From: Bacteroidales bacterium
GTDB lineage: Bacteria > Bacteroidota > Bacteroidia > Bacteroidales > UBA10428
DNA: 64,000 nucleotides
NCBI GenBank assembly: GCA_016935435.1
Contig: JAFGQZ010000026.1
Coordinates: forward strand, 1 to 64,000
Reading direction: 5' to 3'
Shown in pieces: positions 40,435 to 49,910 of the stretch. The notes beneath the pieces are model-generated. The model was not told where the DNA came from. It ran no database searches and worked only from the letters and a program-made list of their open reading frames with translations. The position numbers and the translations under genes were made by a program. Within the stretch, counting starts at the first letter, position 1. Every line of letters starts with the position of its first letter.

Positions 40435-43400
40435 ATGAACACATCTTTACTTCGCACCGCAAACCTTATTTTTGTTGTTCTGTTTGTTTCTCAACTTTTT
40501 TGCCAGGAAATTATAAACCCTAAAGAAACCTTTGTTGAGGCAGAATCGTACTTCCTCTTCGAAGAATATAAAGACGCACTTCCCTTATACCAGAAACTTC
40601 TGCGGCTTGATCCGGGAAACCACAACCTGCTTTATAAAGTAGGTATCTGTTATCTCAACGATCCTTACCAAAAGGAAAAATCCATCAGGTACCTGCTTGA
40701 TGCCTCAAAAAGTATTGGCAAAACATACAAGTCGAATAATTTTAAGGAAAGAAACGCCCCTGTTGAGGTTAATTATTATCTCGGCCAGGCTTACCGTATT
40801 AATAAACAATTCGACAAAGCACTTGAACATTATGCACTTTTCAAAAACGATCTCGACCCTGTTGTTTTTGATGTAGAAGTTGTTAACGATGAAATTGCTT
40901 CGTGCCAGGTGGCAAAAAAAATGATAACATCGCCCGTATATACTTCAAAAAACAACTTTGGGGCTGAGATTAACTCACGTTTCGCCGATTTTAATGCTGT
41001 TCTGTCTGGCGATGGAAATACCCTGGTTTTTACCCGGGAACTTCAATTTTACGATGGAGTTTTTATTTCGGTTAAAGACAACAACGGCAAATGGGCTCCT
41101 CCCTACAATCTAACCTCCGATTTTGGCCTCGACGGCAATTCATATTCCACCGGTATTTCATTTAATGGCGATGAAATTTTTGTTTACCGTAGCGACAATT
41201 TCGATGGCAATATCTATTCAAGCAAATTTGAAAATGGCAGGTGGCAGCCGCTAAAAAAACTTAATGGCAATATAAACACCAAATTCTGGGAATCGCATGC
41301 ATCGCCTTCGCCCGATGGACAATATCTTTTCTTTACATCGAACCGCAAAGGTGGATATGGCGGCCTTGATATATATAAATCGCCACGGCTTTCAAATGGA
41401 GAGTGGGGGCCGGCAATTAACCTTGGGCCAATTATTAACTCACGGTACAACGACGATACCCCGTTTCTGTCGCCCGACAACAGTAAATTGTTTTTCAGCT
41501 CCCTCGGCCACAACGGCATGGGAGGTTACGATTTGTTTGTATCGGAAATGATTAGCCCCTCATCATGGTCGAGGCCTGTTAATATGGGTTTCCCGCTTAA
41601 TACACCCGACGACGATTTGTTTTTTTGTCCGGTGGCTGGCGATAAAGCTACTGGAATATACACAGCTTACGATGAAAATACCTCCTACGGGCTGATGGAT
41701 ATTTATTATTTTAAAGTATTTAACTCAGTACTTCCAAGGCCTTTTACCATTGCAGGCAAAATTACCGTTCCTTCTGAGAAATTGCTGGAAGACGGACAAA
41801 TTAAAGTAACCATTATCGACTCGAAACAGGGCAAAATTATAGAGCAGGTTTCTGTCGATAAATCCGGCAACTTTATATTAAAAGCCAATCAGGGCGAATA
41901 TCAGTTACTTGTCGATGGCGAAGGCATAAAACCTGTAACATTGCCCTTGAAACTGATACTTACCCAGGAAAACTCAATAATTGACCTGCCATTAATAACC
42001 ACGCAGGTTGCAGAGGTTGGCGGCGATATTATGATTACTTCTGCCCCTGTTCAGCCAAGGCTCGAAATAGAAGGAAAGAAATATATCGAAACCGATCAGG
42101 CTGTTGTTCCCATAAATATTACTGCAAAAGCTGGCAACACCCTGGAAATTCAGAATTACATAAATGGCAAACCTGCACCAAAGGTTGAAATTATCCTGCC
42201 AGACGATAAATACACCTATATGTTTGAGCCCGGGCCCGGCGATAACCACCTGGTGTTTACATTGAGGGACAAAAACGGAATGATAAACCAGCAGGAGCTT
42301 ACAGTTTATTATAAACCATATCCCGAAATTCCGCCTCTTACCGAAGAAGTTAGTTCTTCCCCTACCCAATTGTCTGATATTGCAGGCTTTGCCGAAGGAA
42401 AACTTAAAGACTACCTTAATTCACTGGAGGCACTTGAGTACAACTCCCTGGCCGATTTATACGAAATGCTGGCCGCCAACGCTTTAAACAACGGCTATAC
42501 ACAGGAACAGGCCGAAAAGCTAATTGCCTTGTTACTGGCGCAAAGAAGCAAAGTTGAGTTTATGTCCGATGTACACTCAAATCAAAACCTTAAGTATTAT
42601 TTCGATAACGACTCCCTGATAAAACCAATTAATATACCGCTGTTAATTGTTCAATCGGTTAAACTGGGGCATTTGCCCGAGAGCATGGTTATTGAACAGC
42701 ACCTTACCGATATTGTTCCTTTTACTGGTTCGCCCGACGGCTTATTTGAGTATATCTTATCGTTTGTCGATGACAAACCCTTCTTAACAAAGCCCGAAGA
42801 CTTATCGAATATTTATTATAGCCTTTCACAAGTATTGGAGCCTCAGCAGCTAACGAGTGCTATCGATATATCGGCAACAAGCGAAAACCCCGATCAGTTG
42901 TATTACAATTTATTGGTTAGCGCCGATGGAAATTACAGGAAAATGTTGTCGGGGCTAAATTTCGAAAAGCTGAATATTCAAAACTCAGTTGACATAATCG
43001 GCCATATTTTTGCCGAAGCACCAAAACATGGGCTCAATATACCTGAAGTAATAAGATTTATTGAAAATGCGCGTAGTTCCGAAAGGCAAAATCTCATAAA
43101 TTTCAAAGAAATGCTTGCCGAAGCTGCCAGTGGAGGGCTAAAAGCACATTTGCAGGATTTTGATATAAATGCAGTTTCAGGAAACAATGCTTATGCCGGA
43201 ATTATTGAAGCCCTGCTGCGCGATTCCAGGAGCAAAGGGTATAATAAAAGCGAAGTTTACGACCTGCTGGTGGAGCTAATAGGAATAAAAAATATCGACG
43301 ATTTTATTGCCTGTATGCGCAAATACACTTCAGGCGATCTCGATTCGTTATTGGCCGGAATCGATAAGAACCGCTTTTCAAAACCAATAGAACTGATACA

Positions 43401-43647
43401 ATACCTGCTTTCCGAAGTGCCATATTACGATTTTTCCGACTCCGACATTAACAACCTTTTGTTGCGCATGCTTCTTGAGAATGGACTTACAGGACATGAA
43501 GTCGGAAAATCGGCAGGTTATTCCCGCGAATTAATTAAAAAGCGCCGTATGGTAACAACAGTGGTATTTGCCAATGTTTTGCTAATACTCATTTTCATAC
43601 TGTTATGGCGAAGGAAAAAGAAAAAAGAGAAAGCCCAAAATGATTAA
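40435..43647 (+). CDS. TPR/PD40-propeller envelope protein with long helical C-terminal region and C-terminal TM anchor
   Basis: 1070 aa. Signal peptide; TPR (AESYFLFEEYKDALPLYQKLLRLDPGNHNLLYKVGICYL); PD40 motifs (SPDGQYLFFTSNRKGGYGGLDIYKS; LSPDNSKLFFSSLGHNGMGGYDLFVSE); C-terminal TTVVFANVLLILIFILLWRRKKKKEKAQND. Confidence 0.88.
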   Translation: MNTSLLRTANLIFVVLFVSQLFCQEIINPKETFVEAESYFLFEEYKDALPLYQKLLRLDPGNHNLLYKVGICYLNDPYQKEKSIRYLLDASKSIGKTYKSNNFKERNAPVEVNYYLGQAYRINKQFDKALEHYALFKNDLDPVVFDVEVVNDEIASCQVAKKMITSPVYTSKNNFGAEINSRFADFNAVLSGDGNTLVFTRELQFYDGVFISVKDNNGKWAPPYNLTSDFGLDGNSYSTGISFNGDEIFVYRSDNFDGNIYSSKFENGRWQPLKKLNGNINTKFWESHASPSPDGQYLFFTSNRKGGYGGLDIYKSPRLSNGEWGPAINLGPIINSRYNDDTPFLSPDNSKLFFSSLGHNGMGGYDLFVSEMISPSSWSRPVNMGFPLNTPDDDLFFCPVAGDKATGIYTAYDENTSYGLMDIYYFKVFNSVLPRPFTIAGKITVPSEKLLEDGQIKVTIIDSKQGKIIEQVSVDKSGNFILKANQGEYQLLVDGEGIKPVTLPLKLILTQENSIIDLPLITTQVAEVGGDIMITSAPVQPRLEIEGKKYIETDQAVVPINITAKAGNTLEIQNYINGKPAPKVEIILPDDKYTYMFEPGPGDNHLVFTLRDKNGMINQQELTVYYKPYPEIPPLTEEVSSSPTQLSDIAGFAEGKLKDYLNSLEALEYNSLADLYEMLAANALNNGYTQEQAEKLIALLLAQRSKVEFMSDVHSNQNLKYYFDNDSLIKPINIPLLIVQSVKLGHLPESMVIEQHLTDIVPFTGSPDGLFEYILSFVDDKPFLTKPEDLSNIYYSLSQVLEPQQLTSAIDISATSENPDQLYYNLLVSADGNYRKMLSGLNFEKLNIQNSVDIIGHIFAEAPKHGLNIPEVIRFIENARSSERQNLINFKEMLAEAASGGLKAHLQDFDINAVSGNNAYAGIIEALLRDSRSKGYNKSEVYDLLVELIGIKNIDDFIACMRKYTSGDLDSLLAGIDKNRFSKPIELIQYLLSEVPYYDFSDSDINNLLLRMLLENGLTGHEVGKSAGYSRELIKKRRMVTTVVFANVLLILIFILLWRRKKKKEKAQND

Positions 43648-45679
43648 GTTACCCTGTAAAGTATTATTATTTAATGCACTATGGCTGGTTTCCGCAATAA
43701 ATTTGTCCGGACAGTTTTATATCGAGAATAAGGCAATTTACGACGAAGCCATCTCTTTTATCGATGGCGAAGAATATGAAGAAGCCTTGCCCTTGTTGCT
43801 TATGTTGGAGAAAAAAGGTATTAAAAATGCCAATGTACAATTCAATATAGGGCTTTGCTATATTAATATCGACGGACAAAAACTCCGTTCGAAGCCTTAT
43901 CTGGCAGAGGCAGCCAAAAGCTTGACGGCCAATTATAACCAACAATATGCTGACTCGGCCGCCCCTTACGAAACCCTTATACTGTTAGGCACTGCGTACA
44001 GGCTTGAAAATAATTTTGATAGTGCAATTTTTTCTTATCAAAGGGTTGGCCAGTTATCGGGCGACTCATTGCTACAACAGAAGGCCGAATATTATATAAA
44101 ACAATGCAAAACAGCCGAACTCTTATTGAAGTACCCTGCTGATGCCAAATTAACAGCCATCGAAGATTTTGTTGATGTTTCGGTTTATAATCCGGTAATA
44201 GTTGCCGGTGGTCAGGATAAACTAATTTACATGCAAAAACTTAAGTTTTACGATGCCATAACTCGTTCCGATATTGACAATAATGCTTTAAGGGGTTCAG
44301 AGAACATTACTCCTGAATTGGGCTCCGATGGCGACATGATATTGGTAAGCGCTTCTGTCGATGGCAATACACTGCTATTTAGTTCATACGATGCCGGCAA
44401 TGGCTACGAGTTATATTACGCCACTAAAGATGAAAAAGGGAAATGGCAAAAAATAAAAAAATTCGATAAGCCCATAAACAGTGCTTTTAACGAATCAAGT
44501 GCCTGTTTAAGCTACAACAACCGTACAATTTATTTTAGCAGCAACCGGCCCGGAGGCTTTGGCGGGTCTGATATCTACACATCTAACCTGCTTTCAGATG
44601 GAAGCTGGTCGGAGCCTGTTAACCTTGGACGAATGATAAATACCCCTCAAAACGAAATATCGCCTTATTTATCGGCGAATGGGGAAATGCTGTTTTTCTG
44701 TTCCGAAGGGCACATGAACATGGGAGGGTACGACATATTCGTTTGCCATAAGGATAAAGATAACTGGGGTACGCCGGTAAATCCCGGAAGCCCTGTTTCC
44801 ACTACCGACAATGATGTGTTTGTTTGTCCAATGGCCGACAGTCTGGTGCTTCTTACACACAGGCTTGTGCCCGGCCGCGATAGCCGTATAAGAATGTATA
44901 AAATTAACTATAGCGATGATATTTATGGCTACAGGCTTGCACTTTCCGGCACCCTCGATTTTAACGACACAATACCCCCTAAGCCTGTTTTATATTATGT
45001 TTGCGATAATTCTGAAAATAATGCCCAACAGGTGCTCAAAACCGATAACGAAGGCAATTTTTCGCTCTTGCTTTCGCCGGGCGACTATACAATGAACTTT
45101 ATTTACAACGAACAAGTACAGGCCACACAACAGGTTAGTGTTAAACCCCTGGCAGGCATTCATGAACTAAATATCGGTACACCGCTATGGAAAAACACAA
45201 AGGGGAGCATTGAGCAACCTGATTTAACTAAAACCGATAAAAAGCCTGTTGAAAAATCGGTACTTCTAATTTCAATCCGCGATGTGCTGTTTTCCTTCGA
45301 CAGTTATGCCATTAACGATAGCTATAAGCCAATGCTCGACAGTGTGGCCCACATAATAAAAAACTTCAACGAAATTAAAATAGAAGTTACCGGACATGCC
45401 GATTCTATTGGCAACTCACAATACAATCTGATACTTTCTGAGAAAAGGGCCCGGGCAGTAGCCAAATATTTGTTTTCGGCTGGGGCGCCGGCCGATGCCG
45501 TTAGTGCCGGGGGAAAAGGCGAAACACAGCCTGTGGCCATTAATACCAACAGCGATGGCTCCGATAACACCCTGGGGCGTAAATTTAACAGGCGTGTTAC
45601 GCTTGAGCTAAAGTTTTCAGATCAGCCTATTAATGTTGTAAAATCCGATAGCATACCATTAAACCTCAAAGTTGAATAA
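43640..45679 (+). CDS. TPR/PD40-propeller protein with OmpA-family peptidoglycan-binding C-terminus (PorE-like architecture)
   Basis: PD40 (NNRTIYFSSNRPGGFGGSDIYTS) and OmpA domain (VLFSFDSYAINDSYKPMLDSVAHIIKNFNEIKIEVTGHADSIGNSQYNLILSEKRARAVAKYL...GRKFNRRVTLEL). Its ATG overlaps the upstream stop by 8 nt. Confidence 0.92.
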   Translation: MIKLPCKVLLFNALWLVSAINLSGQFYIENKAIYDEAISFIDGEEYEEALPLLLMLEKKGIKNANVQFNIGLCYINIDGQKLRSKPYLAEAAKSLTANYNQQYADSAAPYETLILLGTAYRLENNFDSAIFSYQRVGQLSGDSLLQQKAEYYIKQCKTAELLLKYPADAKLTAIEDFVDVSVYNPVIVAGGQDKLIYMQKLKFYDAITRSDIDNNALRGSENITPELGSDGDMILVSASVDGNTLLFSSYDAGNGYELYYATKDEKGKWQKIKKFDKPINSAFNESSACLSYNNRTIYFSSNRPGGFGGSDIYTSNLLSDGSWSEPVNLGRMINTPQNEISPYLSANGEMLFFCSEGHMNMGGYDIFVCHKDKDNWGTPVNPGSPVSTTDNDVFVCPMADSLVLLTHRLVPGRDSRIRMYKINYSDDIYGYRLALSGTLDFNDTIPPKPVLYYVCDNSENNAQQVLKTDNEGNFSLLLSPGDYTMNFIYNEQVQATQQVSVKPLAGIHELNIGTPLWKNTKGSIEQPDLTKTDKKPVEKSVLLISIRDVLFSFDSYAINDSYKPMLDSVAHIIKNFNEIKIEVTGHADSIGNSQYNLILSEKRARAVAKYLFSAGAPADAVSAGGKGETQPVAINTNSDGSDNTLGRKFNRRVTLELKFSDQPINVVKSDSIPLNLKVE

Positions 45680-45749
45680 ATAAAATTTCATTGGTTTTAT
45701 TATAGCAGTTAACGATCGGCGGCATGAAAAGTGTCGGATTGCAGGGCTG

Positions 45750-46464
45750 TCAACCTATCAATCGATAAGAACCTTGCAGCAGCCTATGTGATTGGGTAAA
45801 CCACCGGAATCCCAATATTTTATCAGGTAAACTATCAACCCGCCATAATTCTTTAGCTTTATCAATTCCTTTAGCATTAAAGTTTTCCTTAATCTCATTA
45901 TTTTTAAAGTAATATATCCATTGATCTATGGAATCTTTAGCTACATCATTAAAGTTATTTACCTTTATCACATAATATTCAGGAAAAATTTGAAAAGGTT
46001 TAATCTTGCCGCCAAGTAGTTCAGTTTGTTTTGATGATAGTTTTAATTTATGCGAGGTATGTAATCCAACAAAATCTGTCTTACCATGATATATATAATC
46101 CTCGCCTTGTCCTAAATCAAAATAGACAATGTTTATTGAATAGACCTTTTTCATGTTCTTATAAGGCTCTCCAACCGAAATGTATTCTGTTATCACTTTT
46201 GAAGTTCCATAGGCCATCCGGTGGAAATAATCATATTCATTCTCATTCTGAATCTCAATGATGACTAGTTCATTTTTTGAGTTTTTAACCAGAATATCTA
46301 CACGGTTAAAAATATCTGAATCTATCATTTTCAAGTATTGATTGTATTGAAATTTCGTCTTTTAAAAGCTCTGACAGAAATCCTTCCAAAACTGAAAAAT
46401 AAGCTTTGTTTCGCAGTAATCTCTTGATTGCCCAATCAAAACGTATTAAGCTCCTATTATTCAT
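45750..46464 (-). pseudogene. Rpn-family recombination-promoting nuclease / PD-(D/E)XK 'transposase', frameshifted remnant
   Basis: 5' fragment (46464-46306, minus) MNNRSLIRFDWAIKRLLRNKAYFSVLEGFLSELLKDEISIQSILEND...*; continuation in another frame DSDIFNRVDILVKNSKNELVIIEIQNENEYDYFHRMAYGTSKVITEYI...WIYYFKNNEIKENFNAKGIDKAKE. Confidence 0.85.
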
Positions 46465-46618
46465 AATACAAACTGTTTTGGATAAATTTAATCATTTATT
46501 TGGAACCCGGTAAAATGCCATCAGGAGGCTTTCTTTGCCTTTTTGCCAACAGTCTGTAACATTACAGGAGAAATAAATGAATGTGCCCGGATAAATATTC
46601 TACGTCCTATTTTACCAA

Positions 46619-46653
46619 TTTGGCTTATTATATTGCTATTTATTTTATCTTTG
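46619..46653 (+). promoter_or_regulatory. Candidate promoter TTTG-N23-TATCTTTG upstream of the OmpA/PD40 gene
   Basis: TTTG at 46619-46622 and TATCTTTG at 46646-46653, 24 nt before the ATG at 46677. Spacing is at the long end. Confidence 0.5.
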
Positions 46654-46676
46654 TTTAAAGCACTAAACCCATTGAA

Positions 46677-48458
46677 ATGAAGAGATTTCTAATTCTAGGC
46701 ATTTTCTTTTCTTTTTTTTCGGCGATAGGATATAACCAGAAGGCTGAAATATCATTGAAAGAATATTTTGCCGATGCGGAATTTTTCTTTGCCAGTGAAG
46801 AATATTCCGATGCACTCCAGGAGTACTTAGAAGTATATAAGCGTGGATATGAAGGAAACGCCAATATCAATTATAAAATTGGTATTTGCTATCTGAATAT
46901 ACCTGCACAAAAAGAAAAATCGATAGAATACCTGGTTGCGGCATCAGAAAAAGTTTCGTCGAAATACAGGGGCTCAACACTTAGCGAAACCACTGCCCCT
47001 ATAGATGCCTTTCTCTTTCTTGGGAATGCATATAGGGTTAACAATAAACTGGGAAAAGCTATCGAATCGTACAATCATTATTTATCGATACTGCCGGAAT
47101 TGGCTGTAGAAGAAAAAGGCTATGCCCTAAAACAAATTGAAGCCTGCAATATTGCGCAGGAGTTTTTTAACGACTCGGCAAAAGTAACTTTTAAAAACCT
47201 CGGACAAATAATAAATACCAGCAGCTCTAACCACAATTGCGTTGTTTCGGCCGATGGTTCTACAATGGTATTTATGACAAAACTACCATTTTACGATGCT
47301 GTTTTTATGTCGAAGAAACGCGGGTCGAACTGGTCAAGGCCTGTTAATATTACACCTCAGATAATGTCAGACGGCGATCAGTTTGTTACCGGAATATCGC
47401 ACAGTGGCTCTTGTATTTTACTGGCCAGGCAAGATGCTTTCGACAGCGATATTTATATAAGCTATTACGAAAATGGCGAATGGACAAAATCGAAACCCCT
47501 GGGAAAACCATTTAGCAGCCGTTATTTCGAGTCGCATGCTTCTTTTGGCAAAGATGAAAATACTATTTTTTTCACAAGCAACCGTCCCGGGGGGATTGGT
47601 GGCATGGATATATACTACTCTGTAAGGAAACCAGATGGAGCCTGGGGCGAACCAGTAAATATCGGGGCTGACATAAATACACCCCTGAACGAAGACACTC
47701 CTTTTTTGTCGGATCAGGGAAACCGGTTGTATTTTAGTTCGCAGGGGCACATGAACATGGGAGGATACGATTTTTTTGCAGCCCACCTTACCGATTCTGG
47801 CTGGACAAACCCCGAAAATTTGCGCTATCCTTTATCTACTACCGACGATGATTTATTTCATTTTCCATGGAAAGAAGGAGAAGCGGCCTATGTACAAAAA
47901 ATCTTCGACGATGGACTGGGCAGCTGGGATATTTACATGGTTGAACCTGCAATAGAAGCACCTGTTGCCGAACCTGTTGCTGAAGTTATTAAAGAAGCGG
48001 TTCAGGAAACTCAGGATAAAAAAGCAGAAACCATTGAATTTGAATCAAAGCCGGTATTGTTTGGATTCGATGCATATACCCTTACAGCCGAAGCTAAAGC
48101 AGAAATCAACCGCTACATTGCCCTTTTGAAGAAACATCCTGCACTAAGCATTACCGTGAAGGGTTATACCGATGCACTGGGGCCTGAACACTATAACATG
48201 CTCTTGTCTGAAAGAAGGGCAGCAACAGTAGTAAAATATATGACAGAACAAGGCCTTGCTCCCGAAAAGCTGAAAATTATGGGTATGGGCGAATCGAATT
48301 TTATTGCTGCCAACACAAAGCCAGACGGCTCCGATAACCCCGAAGGGCGAAAACTTAACCGCAGGGTTGAACTTGAAATCTCAGGCATCGATCCTTCAAA
48401 AATCATCATCCGAAGAATAGATATAGTTCCCCGGGAATTTAAAATTCCCGAAAAATAA
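46677..48458 (+). CDS. TPR/PD40-propeller protein with OmpA-family C-terminus (PorE-like architecture)
   Basis: Signal peptide; TPR (FFASEEYSDALQEYLEVYKRG); PD40 (IFFTSNRPGGIGGMDIYYS, RLYFSSQGHMNMGGYDFFAA); OmpA (PVLFGFDAYTLTAEAKAEINRYIALLKKHPALSITVKGYTDALGPEHYNMLLSERRAATVVKYM...GRKLNRRVELEI). Confidence 0.92.
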   Translation: MKRFLILGIFFSFFSAIGYNQKAEISLKEYFADAEFFFASEEYSDALQEYLEVYKRGYEGNANINYKIGICYLNIPAQKEKSIEYLVAASEKVSSKYRGSTLSETTAPIDAFLFLGNAYRVNNKLGKAIESYNHYLSILPELAVEEKGYALKQIEACNIAQEFFNDSAKVTFKNLGQIINTSSSNHNCVVSADGSTMVFMTKLPFYDAVFMSKKRGSNWSRPVNITPQIMSDGDQFVTGISHSGSCILLARQDAFDSDIYISYYENGEWTKSKPLGKPFSSRYFESHASFGKDENTIFFTSNRPGGIGGMDIYYSVRKPDGAWGEPVNIGADINTPLNEDTPFLSDQGNRLYFSSQGHMNMGGYDFFAAHLTDSGWTNPENLRYPLSTTDDDLFHFPWKEGEAAYVQKIFDDGLGSWDIYMVEPAIEAPVAEPVAEVIKEAVQETQDKKAETIEFESKPVLFGFDAYTLTAEAKAEINRYIALLKKHPALSITVKGYTDALGPEHYNMLLSERRAATVVKYMTEQGLAPEKLKIMGMGESNFIAANTKPDGSDNPEGRKLNRRVELEISGIDPSKIIIRRIDIVPREFKIPEK

Positions 48459-48478
48459 AATTTCAGGAAATATTTTGG

Positions 48479-48530
48479 AGAGGCTGCAATAAATAATTGT
48501 TAACTAAATTTATTGCAGCCTCTTTTTCTT
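48479..48530 (+). terminator. Strong Rho-independent terminator within the PD40 array
   Basis: AGAGGCTGCAATAAA-N15-TTTATTGCAGCCTCT: 15-bp perfect stem followed by TTTTCTTTTCT. Confidence 0.85.
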
Positions 48531-48606
48531 TTCTGTAAATTAGGCAACTATACGGAATACGATATGGTGTTTTTCATTAAATTTAAATGATTATAAACCT
48601 CGACGA

Positions 48607-49896
48607 ATGAAAAACTTTCTTGTGACATTTTGCACAATATTAACATGCTTTTCGCTAAAGGCACAACCCGATTATACCCCGGAAGAACTCTTTTCGGAAG
48701 GGCAATATTTCTACCAGAGGGACGATTTTAAGGAAGCCCTTTTTTTTTACAAGTCGTTGCTGGACAAATTCCCCGACAATGCCCATTTTAATTTCAAGGT
48801 CGGCGAATGTTACCTTAACATTGCCGGGCAGGAGCACCTGGCCGTGCCATACCTCGAAAAAGCAGTTCAGAAGGTAGTCCCCAAAAAACAATTTCGGGAG
48901 CGCAATTTCAATGAAGCCAATGCCCCTTTGCATGCAATGTATTACCTTGGAAACGCTTATCGGGCTGCAGGAAGGCTTACCGAGGCGCTTGAACAATATA
49001 AAGGTTTTCTCGACTCCCCTTATTTCTTTGGCAACTACAACTTCGAAGTAGTTGAAACTGAAATCAACTCGTGCGAACGTGCTGTTATTATTCAGGATTC
49101 GCCCATAAAATACACAAAAACAAAGCTAAACGACAATATCAACACAGAATTGTCGGAGTTTAGCCCGGTAATGTCTGCCGATGGGCAAACACTTGTTTTT
49201 GTAAGGGAATTAAAGTTTTATAATGCAGTGTTTATGTCGAAAAAAACCAGTAACGGGTGGGGCGGGGCAGTAAATATCACACAGGAAATTATTTCCGATG
49301 GCAATTTCTACCCAACAGGGCTAAACAGTAGCGGAACAGTTATGCTCCTGGTAAAACAGGAAAATGACAATTCTGATATTTATATATCGTATTATAAAGA
49401 CTCAAGGTGGGGGCCGGCCGAAAAAATTGCCGGAAAAATTAACACCCTGGCAATGGAAACTTTTGCCTCTTTTGGGGCTGGTGACAAAACAATTTATTTT
49501 ACCAGCAACCGTACCGGCAGCAAAGGCAAGGGCGACATTTACCAGAGTGCCATGAACCCCGACAGCACCTGGGGAAAAGCTAAAAACCTTGGAAAAACTA
49601 TTAATACAAAACTGGATGAAGAAACCCCGGTTGTATGCAATAATGGCAAAACGCTGTTTTTTAGTTCAAAAGGCCACGACAATATGGGAGGGTACGATAT
49701 ATTTTATACACATTACAATAACAAAAAGTGGTCGGTGCCCCGAAACCTCGGATACCCGATTAATACCACTCGGGACAATTTATTCTATATATCAGGTCCT
49801 GGTTGTTTGACAGCCATAATGTCGATGGTCGATACAGAAACAGGCATTTCAGATATTTATGAAATAACCATCGGAGAACCCCTGGTTATTCCCTAA
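48607..49896 (+). CDS. TPR/PD40-propeller protein without C-terminal anchor domain
   Basis: Signal peptide; TPR-like (GQYFYQRDDFKEALFFYKSLLDKFPDNAHFNFKVGECYL); PD40 (TIYFTSNRTGSKGKGDIYQS; TLFFSSKGHDNMGGYDIFYT). Ends after the propeller. Confidence 0.88.
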   Translation: MKNFLVTFCTILTCFSLKAQPDYTPEELFSEGQYFYQRDDFKEALFFYKSLLDKFPDNAHFNFKVGECYLNIAGQEHLAVPYLEKAVQKVVPKKQFRERNFNEANAPLHAMYYLGNAYRAAGRLTEALEQYKGFLDSPYFFGNYNFEVVETEINSCERAVIIQDSPIKYTKTKLNDNINTELSEFSPVMSADGQTLVFVRELKFYNAVFMSKKTSNGWGGAVNITQEIISDGNFYPTGLNSSGTVMLLVKQENDNSDIYISYYKDSRWGPAEKIAGKINTLAMETFASFGAGDKTIYFTSNRTGSKGKGDIYQSAMNPDSTWGKAKNLGKTINTKLDEETPVVCNNGKTLFFSSKGHDNMGGYDIFYTHYNNKKWSVPRNLGYPINTTRDNLFYISGPGCLTAIMSMVDTETGISDIYEITIGEPLVIP

Positions 49897-49910
49897 GCCG
49901 ATGTAAAGCT

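Noticed and set aside
48431-48451. Inverted repeat CGGGAATTT-AAATTCCCG near the end of the OmpA/PD40 gene
   Set aside because: Lies inside the coding sequence just before the stop without a T-tract. The real terminator is 30 bp further on.
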